Below, in pieces: positions 46,801 to 55,200 of a stretch of DNA of 64,000 nt. The notes beneath the pieces are model-generated. The model was not told where the DNA came from, made no database searches, and saw only the letters and a list, made by a program, of their open reading frames with translations. Source of the stretch: Haloactinomyces albus (GTDB taxonomy: Bacteria; Actinomycetota; Actinomycetes; Mycobacteriales; Pseudonocardiaceae); NCBI RefSeq assembly GCF_031458135.1, contig NZ_JAVDXW010000002.1:186001-250000 (forward strand). The letters run 5' to 3'. A program made the position numbers and the translations under genes. Numbering within the stretch: position 1 is the first letter of the stretch; each line of letters starts with the position of its first letter.

Positions 46801-49208
46801 CGCTGGGTGGTGCCGGGCACGTAGTGGTCGGGTCGCTGCATCAGGAGCAGGATGCGAACGCGCGGATCCGGAGTGCCGCCGCTGAGCTGTTCGCCCACGG
46901 TGTTCCGGTGGATTGGGAGACGGTCTGGGCAGGTTCCAGCGCACATGCCGTGGACCTGCCCACCTACGCATTCCAACGTCAGCACTACTGGCTCGACGCG
47001 GCGCCGCCCACAGGGGATGGCGCGTCCGACGGCACTCGGGTCGTAGACGACGCTCTCTGGGACGCGATCCGGGCACACGAAGTCGAGACGGTGGCCGGCA
47101 TGTTGGAGATTCCGGACCAGCGACACGCGGATCTCGCGGCGCTCCTGCCGCCTCTCGCGCGATGGCGAGCCCGTCGTGCCGCCGACGCCGAGCTTGCGAA
47201 CTGGCTCTACGACGAGCAGTGGATTCCGGCGCCGAGCCACGACGGCGTACCCCGGCTCGCCGGAACCTGGGTGCTGCTCACCGAGGCGACGCGAACGCAA
47301 CAATCCGAACCCATCGTCACCGCTGTCGAGGAAGCGGGCGCCATCGTCCTGCGGCTTGAGCTCCCGAGCGACCCGGACGAGGCCGCCGCACAGTTGGCCT
47401 CGGCCACCGCGGACACGTCCCTCTCGGGAATCCTGATGGTCTTCAGCGAAGAGCCCGGTGCAGGCCCCGAACCGGGCTTCGAGCCCGTGCACTGCTCGGC
47501 GGTACCGGAGCTCGCGCGGCGGCTCATGCGGATCCTCGCGGTGGTCCGATCCCTCGACCGCGTGGCGAGCGACGCGCCGCTCTGGCTGCTGACCAGCGGA
47601 GCGATAGCCACGGCATCCGAAGACGTGCTCCACGCTCCGAGTCAATCGGCGCTGTGGGGACTCGGAAGGGTCATCGGCCTCGAACATCCCGGTCGTCTCG
47701 GTGGCCTTGTCGATCTTCCGTACGGGACACCCGGTAGGGCGATCACCGATGCCCTGATCGCGACCATGGCGAACGAGGACGATGAAGACCAGGTCGCGTT
47801 GCGTCTTCGCCAGTCGGGATCTGTCGTTCGGCTCGTCCGACGCGTCGTTCGGGCCCGGTCGGAGACTGGAGGGGTCGATGAGGACATCGCTCTCGCGGGG
47901 ACGGTGCTGATCACTGGCGGCACTGGTGGTCTTGGTGCGCGTACCGCGCGGTGGTTGGCTGCGGAGTGTCGTGGTCGGCTGCATCTGGTGCTGATCTCGC
48001 GTCGTGGTGAGCAGACGCCGGGTGCTGTGGGGTTGCGGGAGGAGCTGGAAGGGCTCGGGGCGGCGGTGACCATCGCGTGTTGTGATGTGACGAAGCGAGA
48101 CGAGCTCGAACGCTTGTTGAAGGGTCTCGACGAACCGGTTCGCGGCGTGTTCCACGCCGCGGGCACGACGGAACTGCGTCCCCTCGCGTCGCATGACGCG
48201 CCGTACGTCGAGCGGGAACTCTCGGCGAAGGTGGCGGGAGCACAGCACCTCGACGCGCTCCTCGGCTCCGACACGCTGGAGTCGTTCGTCCTCTATGGAA
48301 GCCTGGCCGGTTTCTGGGGCTCCGGCGACCAGGGTGCCTACGCCGCGGCCAACGCGTTCCTCGACGGCCTGGCGCGGCGACGCCGCGCCCGCGGTGTGCC
48401 TGCCACCGTTCTCCACTGGGGTTCCTGGGGGGAAGGTGGCATGGTCACCGCGGAAACGGACGCCCAGCTGCGTCGCCGCGGTTTGAAACCGATGGCGCCG
48501 GAGGTCGCCATCCGTGGTCTCGAACTCGCACTGCGGGACGATCGCCCCGCGCTCGCGGTCGCGGACATCGAATGGCCGAGTTTCGCATCGAGCTACGCAG
48601 CCGGCCATCCGAGACCGCTCCTGCTCGGCGTCGACGACGCCAAGCGCGTTCTCGAGGGGAACAACACTCGGGAAGACGTGAACGGAGCCGCTCCACAGCT
48701 CGGCGAACGACTTGAGGGGCTGCCGGTCGACAAGCGCGAGGAGGCTGTCCTCGAGGCAGTTCGCGCGGAAATCGCGACTGTATTCGGCATGCCCGACGCA
48801 GCCTCCGTGCCGCCCGAACGTCCCCTCAGGGAGTTGGGCCTCGATTCGATGATGGCGGTGCAGGCTCGCGATCGCCTGACGGTATTGTGCGGAAGGAAGC
48901 TCTCACCGAGCCTGCTCTTCGATCATCCGACGGCCGAGGAACTCGCCGCGTATCTCACATCCCTGATGTGCGACGACCTCGGCGATCTCGCGCAGGTCGA
49001 GAGCGTGCTTGAGCGTCTCGAACACGTGTCGGAAGAGGCCCTTCAGGAGACTCGGCTCGGGCATCGCATCGTCGCCCTCGCGCAGCGTATAGCGCCCCAC
49101 GAGGCGTCCACCCCGCCCCGGTCTTCTTCCGAAAGCCGCATGCGCGTGGAAGACGTGTCCGACGACGAGCTCCTGACCTTCATCGACCAGGAGATCGAGG
49201 ACATGTGA
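34887..49208 (+). CDS. type I modular polyketide synthase 1: loading module, modules 1 and 2
   Basis: 4773 aa, ATG with GGAGGGG upstream. Loading module: KS (about 1-430) with DTDRSSS, so R168 replaces the active Cys while H304 and H342 stay; AT (548-850) with GNSMG (S639) and IASH (742-745); ACP with S986. Module 1: KS (C1235), AT (S1693, YASH at 1793, methylmalonyl type), DH (H1994, D2159), ER (HSAAGGVGHA at 2579), KR (LDD at 2859, Y2916, B-type) and ACP S3092: a fully reducing module. Module 2: KS (C3327), AT (S3786, YASH at 3886), KR (from 4339; W4477, Y4485, no LDD, A-type) and ACP S4654: a beta-hydroxyl. The last 70 residues are a docking region ending DELLTFIDQEIEDM. A TTA codon lies at 40713-40715. 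It makes the starter and first two extensions. Confidence 0.95.
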   Translation: MTVPIAVVGTAGRFPGASSARDLWQLLLQESCTTGVVPPSRFDIDRFYDPDSRSPGVIGSRYGGFIEGIDRFDAGFFSFSRREARTMDPQQRLLLEVAWEAFEDAGLRAGADAGVYLGIIANEYAERLPLDTVDLASLTGAGSRNAAAGRLSRFLGTTGPSMVLDTDRSSSLVAVEQASQALARGECSVALAGGSNLILSPRTSMAFSSAGGLAPDGRCKFGDANADGFVRSEAVGLVVLKPFEAALADGDSIYAVILGSAVNSNGEDTPDLMRPSVDAQVDVLRSACRAADVAPEEVDYVEAHGTGTPVGDPVELTALATAYRGQSGDLIRVGSVKTNIGHTEAAAGVCGLIKTAWALREGVLPPSLHFETPRRDIDFDGLGLRIVTERESWSEAGNHSDGVTRRHRGGDRLAGVSSFGLTGTNAHVVLASVAEAKRRFPVLLPPAPEPEPEGTTPEAQVIAISAHSRPALAAHVRAYRDRVAGWDETAHGSLADLAYTTGARRMHREHRLAAVVRSMGELGRELDAVAEGEPTGTVSTGVAGSGRRVVFVCSGQGSQWLGMGRELLAREPVFADAIRRIDVAARPYRWSPLEELSSGSDSIDVGAYDVQPALFAMTVGLAALWRSWGVEPDAIVGNSMGEVAAAHLAGALTLDDAVRVIWERSRLTASISGTAGEVMAVDLPAEALTSWIEPYEQRVVVGVFSSPYAAVLSGDSAALAELAERFEAEDITCRPVPFRAPIASHSPLMEPLREPMLDALRSVHMRECATPFLSTVDVDYVAEPFGAEYWWRNLREPVRFEPAIRRLLAEGHDTFVELSPHPALRSPVEDTACEAGATAKVVSSLRRERPERETLLTNLAELHVWGVPVDWGQLHENPRPTVALPSYPWQRQSYWLNPTAEEPGSGAGTLDASEGESPDDTVAAPATEESDDRAPSFRARLEAVEPREQASLLESFVRREVARVLGEEKPEDIPLDAPFRELGVTSVLGIDLCTRLERNLDHRVPAPVLYRTGTVEALTSRLVSELDLDAAPRSSRSGTSTVDPNAAAGEHSTSGAASSSTAQEPIAVVSSACRFPGDVVDPDGFWELLCNGEDAITDIPASRFDVDAVFDPDPEAEGSTYSRSGGFLGGLDAFDPGFFGIPPHEAKSVDPQQRLLLETTWEALERAGVRADRLKGSKTGVFVGLWANEYQSEALRDTHRIDAYTLLGTNPAAIAGRISYWLGLRGPNFPVNTACSSSLVAVHLACQSLRAGECEQALVGGVNVLLSAAGFVYFSRVRALSPTGSCHAFSADADGYVRAEGCGMVLLKRLSDAERDGDRVLAVVRGSAVNQDGRSNGFTAPNGAAQEEMLQQALAQADIAGETVDAVECHGTGTPLGDPTEVQALAEVYGRDRPANRPLLLGSVKSNIGHTEAAAGIAGLLKAVLALQRETVPPSLHIDRLNPHVPWDELPVRVVTEPTRWPRGTRPRRVGVSSFGISGTNAHVILEEAPGTAVEEAVTADEPNPALVSVPLMVSGHTEPALRGNAARLAARLTEASDEPWEAVGLRDVAAGLATRRTAFSERLVLSVSDGQEAAERLLAFAEGTLPSGAVRASATCSRAVFVFPGQGSQYPGMCRSLLGEPTFRAALAECDEALWPHVGFSVLALLEEDETTQREALARVTVVQPVLFAVSVALARLWAEWGVLPSAVIGHSQGEVAAAVVAGALSVRDGARVVGVRSRLVAGLGGDGGMGSVGLPVTEVERRLAGRTGDLSVAVVNTPESTVVAGDLGELEDFLAALEAEGVHCRRIKVDYASHSAQVAPILDALRSELSDLEPGTGDVALYSTVRGERLDGSELDGAYWADNLREPVRLDRALEALAPGEETAFLELGAHPLLVGPLGGAGHVAVGSLHQDHQASARVRSAAAELFAHGVPVDWEAVWHGADAQAVDLPTYAFQRDSYWLRLPKTGPVDAARLGLDSGEHPLLPARTDLSDGSVLFTGSLDRTAQQWLDDHRVFETVLVPGTALVEMALHAARAVGLAGVGEVLLEGPLALAAEELRRVQLVAAPPDDEGNRTFTIHSRVEGGAADAAWVQHVTGTLAARDVPAPTPVAAWPPAEATPVDLTGLYERLAARGYGYGPAFRGLAAAWRHGTTTFAEVTLPSKIPEDEGFGVHPALLDAMLHGVLETAADDEGVILPFEWRGVALHAIGATALRARIERTGREFRIDAFDLAGQPLATIEAFAARSTTEAQLNAALTEVPQQLYRLHAIPLRDTEAMGTSKPCFVEGLTTDVESAFAELENTLVATDDAGEDGAEAPPPTIVVDWSGSGPSAEGVHEATQRGLAWLQHWLRADRASAARVVWMTRGALACRVTDTDVNPAAAALWGLGRTAQLEHPDRDLVLLDVDDTVDPPLADVLARIPAGEPQLVARQGELSHLRLESAERSDGLEPPAADAWRLDIGEQGDLSTLRLAPHPEAADTLASGCVRIAVRASGINFRDVLTAMDMYPGAPEPLGFEGAGVVVEVADDVTDLVPGDRVVGLFASAFASLAIVDARKVRPIPAAVSFTEAATVPVVFLTALYALDHLAQLASGERLLLHSAAGGVGHATIQLARLRGVEVFATASPAKWDDLRALGLPDDHIASSRDTDFEAAFARVTGGAGVDVVLNSLTDEKIDASLRLLSPGGRFIEMGKTDIRDTETLRERYPGVFYRAFDLIDEVAPEGIGAMLDSVLAGMEQGSLRPLPYHAVDLRNARDAFRAMAQGRHTGKLVFQPPLRPLHRELAPEGTVLITGGTGGLAGALAEHLVTVHGVRHLLLLSRSGNAAPGADDRVAKLLAAGAETVRVEACDVSDRKALADVLETVPSAHPLTAVVHAAGILDDGLLADLSPERVDTVLGPKIDAAWHLHELTREQDLSAFVLFSSVVGTFGNASQGPYAAANAALDALATRRRATGLAATSIAWGTWADVGMVTRLEAALQQRLRRGGLVPLRAEQGLRLFDEVLAGGRTSAIAVQVDQRALQRAAEDDVLAVPSVLRGFVRAPVRRAADAATAATGGLAERLAALDAPEARHEALLEVVRAEIAAVMGMAGAESIPVGGGQGAPALRELGVDSLMAVEIRNRLSKLIGEALPATLLFDHPTADALTRFLAEKLGEPVRRAPIVASKATERDERHDEPIAIVSMACRFPGEVRTPEQLWGLLADGGEGITPFPERPGWDVDTLYSPDPDEPGRSMTREGGFLHDAGWFDASFFGISPREAERIDPQQRLLLEVSWEALERMGVIPASLEGSSTGVYFGLMYNDYGGRLLGRRESLDGYVTVGSLQSAASGRLAYTLGLQGPAVSVDTACSSSLVSIHQAMQGLRRGECDLAFAGGVTVMATPSMFIEFSRQRGIAPDGRCKPFSDAADGAGWSEGCGVLLLERLSDARANSREVLAVLRSSAVNQDGRSQGLTAPNGPSQERVIQQALAAGGIGTSDVDAVEAHGTGTSLGDPIEANALLSTYGKAHSEQAPLYVGSIKSNIGHPQAAAGVAGVIKMVQALQHEELPRSLYADAPTSHVDWASGNVRLLDETVPWPHRHEHVRRAGVSSFGISGTNAHVILEEVPANAVGEAVTEDKADSAPVSVPLVISGHTESALRANAARLATFVESVCGGSRPGDVLPDVAYGLVTRRTAFAERVALSVSDCGETVERLRALAGGSLPAGAVRGAANCSRAVFVFPGQGSQYPGMCRSLLGDTTFRAALAECDEALWPHVDFSVVEFLSGDEESQREALRRVTVVQPVLFAVAVALARVWARWGVVPSAVVGHSQGEVAAAVVAGVLTVEEGARVVGVRSRLIAGLDGHGGMGSVGLPVADVERRLAERGGELSVAVVNTGESTVVAGASEELEEFLSELEAEGMHCRRIAVDYASHSAQVDPILGEIRSELSDLAPGTGRVPMYSTVRGEAVDGRVVDADYWVDNLRRPVRLDRALEALGSGEETAFVELSAHPLLVGPLGGAGHVVVGSLHQEQDANARIRSAAAELFAHGVPVDWETVWAGSSAHAVDLPTYAFQRQHYWLDAAPPTGDGASDGTRVVDDALWDAIRAHEVETVAGMLEIPDQRHADLAALLPPLARWRARRAADAELANWLYDEQWIPAPSHDGVPRLAGTWVLLTEATRTQQSEPIVTAVEEAGAIVLRLELPSDPDEAAAQLASATADTSLSGILMVFSEEPGAGPEPGFEPVHCSAVPELARRLMRILAVVRSLDRVASDAPLWLLTSGAIATASEDVLHAPSQSALWGLGRVIGLEHPGRLGGLVDLPYGTPGRAITDALIATMANEDDEDQVALRLRQSGSVVRLVRRVVRARSETGGVDEDIALAGTVLITGGTGGLGARTARWLAAECRGRLHLVLISRRGEQTPGAVGLREELEGLGAAVTIACCDVTKRDELERLLKGLDEPVRGVFHAAGTTELRPLASHDAPYVERELSAKVAGAQHLDALLGSDTLESFVLYGSLAGFWGSGDQGAYAAANAFLDGLARRRRARGVPATVLHWGSWGEGGMVTAETDAQLRRRGLKPMAPEVAIRGLELALRDDRPALAVADIEWPSFASSYAAGHPRPLLLGVDDAKRVLEGNNTREDVNGAAPQLGERLEGLPVDKREEAVLEAVRAEIATVFGMPDAASVPPERPLRELGLDSMMAVQARDRLTVLCGRKLSPSLLFDHPTAEELAAYLTSLMCDDLGDLAQVESVLERLEHVSEEALQETRLGHRIVALAQRIAPHEASTPPRSSSESRMRVEDVSDDELLTFIDQEIEDM
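45312..45620 (+). repeat. KS2 segment identical to 50318-50626
   Basis: The 309 nt covering the HGTGT-to-C-terminal part of KS2 are base-for-base the same as in KS3. The upstream part of the two KS genes (44822-45175 and 49831-50180) is also nearly identical with scattered differences. This suggests recent gene conversion between modules 2 and 3. Confidence 0.8.
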
Positions 49209-49255
49209 CGTGCACGTTCCCGATGAACCTCATTCCCCTCAACGATTGTTAGGTC

Positions 49256-52200
49256 ATGCCTGAAGAATCCGATCTCCGCGCCTATCTGCGTCGTGTCACC
49301 GCCGCACTCCAGAAGGAAAGGAGCCGCTCGGAGGAGCTCCGGCATCGCATCGACGAGCCGATCGCGGTGGTGGCGATGGCTTGTCGTTATCCGGGGGGAG
49401 TTCGTTCGCCGGAGGGATTGTGGGATCTGGTGGTGGAGGGCCGGGATGCTGTCAGTGCGTTTCCGGATCGGCCGATGTGGAACGCCGAGGGTCTTTATGA
49501 TCCGGATCCGGATGCGGTGGGTACGACGTATGCCCGCGAGGGTGGTTTCGTCGAGGACGCGGGGTTGTTCGATCCGGAGTTTTTCGGGATCAGCCCGCGG
49601 GAGGCGGAGCGACTTGATCCGCAGCAGCGGTTGCTGCTGGAGACGTCCTGGGAGGCGATCGAGCGCGGTGCCATCACGCCGGACTCGCTCGAGCGTAATT
49701 CGACCGGCGTCTACGTCGGTATCCAACACAGCGATTACGCGCACCAGCACCTCGCCAAGCTCGACTCCCTCGACGGACATATCGCCACCGGCATGCTCGG
49801 GAGCACGGCGTCCGGCCGCATTTCCTACACGCTGGGGCTGCAGGGGCCTGCGGTGTCGGTGGACACGGCGTGCAGTTCGTCGCTGGTGGCGCTGCACCTG
49901 GCGATGCAGGGGTTGCGGCGTGGTGAGTGCGATCTCGCCTTCGCGGGCGGAGTGACGGTGATGGCAACGCCCTGGGCCATGGTCGAGTTCAGCCGCCAGA
50001 AGCTCACCGCCCCGGATGGTCGCTGCAAGCCGTTCTCCGATGCGGCGGACGGTGTGGGGTGGTCCGAGGGCTGTGGGGTGTTGCTTCTGGAGCGGTTGTC
50101 GGACGCGCGGGCCAATAGCCGTGAGGTGTTGGCGGTGTTGCGGTCGAGCGCGGTCAATCAGGACGGCCGCAGCCAGGGGCTCACGGCGCCGAACGGGCCG
50201 GCCCAGGAGCGGGTGATCGGCGCGGCGTTGGCGGCGGGTGGGCTCGAGCCATCGGAGGTGGATGCCGTCGAGGCGCACGGCACCGGCACCTCGCTGGGGG
50301 ATCCGATGGAGGCTCATGCGCTGCTGTCGACCTACGGGAAGGCGCATTCCGAGCAGGCGCCGTTGTACGTGGGCTCGATCAAGTCGAACATTGGCCATCC
50401 GCAGGCGGCGGCGGGAGTCGCCGGAGTGATCAAGATGGTGCAAGCGCTGCAGCACGAGGAACTGCCGCGATCGTTGTATGCCGACGCGCCCACCTCGCAC
50501 GTCGACTGGGCATCGGGCAATGTTCGCCTCCTCGACGAAACGGTGCCGTGGCCCCATCGGCACGAACACGTTCGACGTGCTGGGGTGAGCTCGTTCGGCA
50601 TCTCGGGCACGAACGCCCACGTGATCGTCGAAGAGGCATCCACCCCGGGTGGTGTGGAGACGTCGAGAGTTGAGGGTGCGGAAGCGGACGCGTTGAGCGG
50701 TGCTGCCGACGAGTGCCCGGTTGAGCCCGCGGTCGTGGAAAACGCGACGCCCGAGGTCGGGGCGGTGCGGGCAATCGGGGCCGAGTCTGAGCATTTGTTG
50801 TCGGATTCTGTGCTGCCGATTCTTGTGTCCGGTCGTAGTGAGTCGGCGTTGCGGGCGAATGCGGGGCGGTTGGCGGCGTACCTGGCGGAGGACTCGGGGG
50901 TCTCGCTGGTGGATGTGGGGCTCACCCTGGCGACGCGGCGCAAGGCCTTTGACTGTCGGGCATCGGTGATGGCTTCCTCGCGGGATCAGGCGATCTCCGG
51001 CCTGCGTGCACTTGAACGGGGTGCGCGCCCGCCGGACGTGACCGTGACAGCAGGAGAGCCGTCGCCGGGTGCACTGGGGATGCTGTTCACCGGGCAGGGC
51101 AGCCAACGCCTGGGCATGGGCCGTGGTTTGGCTACGGCAGATCCCGATTTTCGGGCTGATGTGCAGAAGATCGCTGCGGCCTTCGAGGAGCACTTGGCCC
51201 GACCTCTGTTATCGGTGATGTGGGCCGATGAGTCTTCCGAAGCGGCCGAATACCTGACACGGACGGAATACGCCCAACCGGCATTGTTCACTCTTGAGGT
51301 GGCACTGTTTCACCGGTTGCAGCGGTTGGGAATCAGCCCGGATGTGCTGGTGGGCCATTCCATCGGGGAGCTGGCCGCGGTACATGTGTCGGGGGGGCTG
51401 TCACTCCCTGACGCAGCAATGTTGGTCGCCGCCCGAGGTCGATTGATGCAACAGTGCCGCACCGATGGGGCAATGGCATCGCTACAAGCCAGCGAAGACG
51501 AAATCCGGGCGGTGTTGCCTGAAAGGGTGTGGCTGGCGGCAGTCAACGGGCCGTCGCAATGCGTGATCTCCGGGAACGCGGACGCTGTCGATCAGGTAGC
51601 CACCCGGTTCAAGCAAGAGGGACGGAAGACGCGGCGGTTATCGGTCAGTCACGCGTTCCACAGCGGACACATGGACACCGCACTCCCGGAACTCCAACAG
51701 ACCGCAGCGAAATGCCGGTTCAGCGAACTGGAGATTCCGGTGATCAGCAACATCACCGGCCAACCGTTGACAACTGCGGAACTAAGCTCCCCGAACTACT
51801 GGGCCCGGCATACCCGCAAAACAGTGCGCTTCCAGGACGGAATCGACTCGGCGGTGGCCATCGGAGCCCGCACCTTCGTGGAATGCGGACCGGACAACAC
51901 CGCCAGCACCATAGCCACACAATGCGTACCCGACCAACACCCGACCACATTCATCCCCACCCTGCACAGCCGACCCGGCCAATCCGGTGAGCCCGCGGCA
52001 TTCACCACCGCACTGGGAACACTACACACCACCGGACACCAACCCGACTGGCACACCTTCTACGAACCCACCGAGGCGAGCCCCACCCAACTACCCACCT
52101 ACGCCTTCCAACACGAACACTACTGGCTCGATACGCCTGTCACTGACAGTGGCACGGGGTTTGGTGAGGGCTTGGGTGAGACGTGTCGGTGGTCCTTGGC

Positions 52201-55200
52201 GGGGCAGCGGCTTGTGTTGCCTGATGGTGGGTGTGTGCACGCGTTGCGGGTGGGTCCTGGTGCGCAGTCGTATTTGGCCGACCATCGGGTGTTCGGGCGT
52301 GTGGTGGTGCCAGGAGCCTTCCACGCCTCGATACTGCTGGCCATCGCGGCGAGCCGCTGGCCGCACCGGCCGGTGGCGGTGGAGGATGTGCAGTTCGTGG
52401 AGGCGCTGACGTTCGACTCGGTCGATGGCAGCGTGCCGGTGCAGGTACACCTCATCCCCGAAGGCGATGCCCCCGATGCCACTGAGACGTTCCACGCCAC
52501 CCTCGCCAGCAGGCAGCACGACCAGTGGACCACCCACGCACGCGCCCGACTCACCCCAGCCGACGAACCGGGAACAACGCCCGCTCTTCCCCCGTTGCCG
52601 GAAGCACTGACAAGGGAAGTCGCAGGCCGGGGCATGAACGAGGTTCTCGACGAGCTGAGCGCGCTCGAGATCGATTGGGGCTCACGCTGGCGCTGGCTTC
52701 GCGCCTTCGAAGGCACCGACGACGCACGACACGGAATCTTCGAAGCGCCAAGGGACATCGACGCACCCGGAAGCCCGATCCCCGCCGGACTTCTCGACAA
52801 CGCCTTCGGCGTGGCGATGTCCCTTCTGGACCGGCTCGAACAGGGCACCCCACAGTTGCCGTTCCTCATCGAACGGCTCGTCTGGACCGGGAACCCTGCC
52901 CCGATCCAAAGCGCCACGAGCAGCGGTCTTCGGACCCAGGAGTCGATGACCCGGGCCGATGACCTCGTCGGCCGTGACGCTGCCGGAGAAACGGTATTTC
53001 ACCTCCACGGATTCTCCGCGCACCGAGCGCCTCGCGAGCGATTTCTCCGGCAGGAGCGGCAACGGGATCTGTTTCACGTGGCATTCGAGCCGCGTTCGGC
53101 GGAACCGTCCGAGAGGCAGAACGGTAGCTCCCTTGTCTTCGTCGATACTTGTGAGCCCGACTTCGCCGGGCTGGCGGGCACGTCTCGGATGGACACAGCG
53201 CCCCCCGCTCCTCCGACGCTCGTGGTCCGCTGGCCCCGGCAGGAAGCGGCGGCGGAGGCGGTGCACGCGACCACGAAACGCGCCCTGACATGGCTCCAGC
53301 ATTGGCTGGACACCGACACGCTCCGCGACGCGCGCGTGCTGTGGGTGACCCGCAACGCCTGCACGGTCGGCGACGGCGATCGCGCGGCCTCCCCGGCAGC
53401 GGCCGCCTTGTGGGGAATCGGGCGGACCCTGCAGGCGGAGCACCCGGACCGCTCCCTCGTTCTGCTCGACGTCGACGAAACCGCCGACGACCTTCTCGAC
53501 CGGACACTCCGGACACTGCCCGCCGACGAGAGCCAGCTCGTCCTTCGCGCGGAGGAACTGTTCGTGCCCCGGCTCATCGCCGTCGAGGACGAGGACGATA
53601 GCGCGGACAGCTTCCCCATCGACCCGGACGCAACCGTGCTGGTCACCGGTGGGACCGGTGGGCTCGGTCGCATGATCGCCCACCATCTCGTCGCGACCCA
53701 CGGGGTGCGTCACCTGCTGCTGCTGTCCCGGTCCGGGACGGAAGCGTCCGGAGCCGACGATCTCGTGCGTGAACTCCAGGCGGAGGGCGCAGAGACGGTG
53801 ATGGTGCGCGGCTGCGATGTCTCGGTTCGAGTCGAACTGGACGAGGCGCTGGCCTCGGTTCCCGACACGCGGCCTCTCGGTGCGGTCGTGCACGCGGCCG
53901 GTGTCGTCGACGACGGTCTCCTCGGCGACCTGACACCGGAGCGCACGGATGCGGTGCTGCAGGCGAAGGTCGACGCGGCGTTGCACCTGCACGAGCTGAC
54001 CGAGTCGATGCCCCTGTCGGCGTTCGTGCTGTTCTCATCGGCGTCGGGAACGTTCGGGAGTAGTGCCCAGGGGCATTACGCCGCTGCCAACGCCGCGCTC
54101 GATGCGTTGGCGCTGCGGCGAAAAGCCCTCGGGCTCGCGGCCACGAGTCTGGCGTGGGGACCGTGGGCCGAGACCGGGATGGCCGCCGACATGGACGAGG
54201 CGCTGCAGCGGCGGCTGCGGCGAGAGTGGCTGCGGTTCATCGAGCCGAAGACCGGGCTGCGTCTATTCGACGACGCGCTCGCGCGGCCGGAAGCAACCCT
54301 CACGCCGGTGTCCCTCGACCGGGCCGGGCTGACCTCGGCGACGACGGTTCCTGCAGTGCTCCGGACTCTTGTTGTCGAGCTCGGGGCGCGCCAGGGAGCC
54401 GTGCGGCCCAGCGCGAGCGCCCCCGCTTCGGGATTCGCGGAGCGGTTCGCCCGGACACCCGAATCCCAACGGGAGCGCATCGTCCTCGACGCGGTACGCG
54501 AGGAAGTGGCGGCGGTCCTGGGACTGCCGCACGGTTCATCGGTTCCCGACGCGCAACCGGTGCAGGATCTCGGTCTCGACTCGCTGATGGCGGTGGAGGC
54601 GCGGAATCGTCTGTCCGCGCTCGCCGGCGAAACACTGCCCGCGAGCCTGCTGTTCGACCACCCGTCGCCGACGGCTCTCGCGCGCTACCTCATCGATCAC
54701 CTCGCCACTACGACGCGTCCGGAAACGTCGCGGGAGATCGGTGACGCCGACTCGGCAGCGTCCGCGCCCGCCGCGACGGACGAACCGATCGCGATCGTGT
54801 CGATGGCGTGCCGCTACCCGGGCGACGTGAACTCGCCGGAGGCGCTCTGGCAGCTGTTGACGAACGGCGGCGACGCGATCACGGGTTTTCCCGACCGGCC
54901 CGGCTGGAACACCGAACGACTCTACGACCCCGATCCGGAGGCCCCGGGTCGTTCGATGACGGGGGAGGGCGGGTTCCTTCATGACGCGGGCCTGTTCGAC
55001 CCGGAATTCTTCGGGATCAGCCCGCGCGAAGCCGAACGACTCGACCCGCAACAGCGCATTCTCCTCGAGACGTGCTGGGAAGCGCTCGAACGGGGCCGCA
55101 TTCCCGCCTCGCGCCTCGAGGGGAGCCTGACCGGCGCCTACATCGGCGTGATGTACGACGACTACTTCGGACGCCTCGGACAGGACCTCGCGAACTTCGA

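Noticed and set aside
42759-48608. Minus-strand frame of 1949 codons inside PKS1
   Set aside because: It is wholly antisense to PKS modules 1 and 2, with Arg/Gln/His-rich composition typical of the complementary frame of high-GC genes.
49043-51193. Minus-strand frame of 716 codons across the PKS1/PKS2 junction
   Set aside because: Antisense to module 3 KS; its repeats merely mirror the duplicated KS segment.
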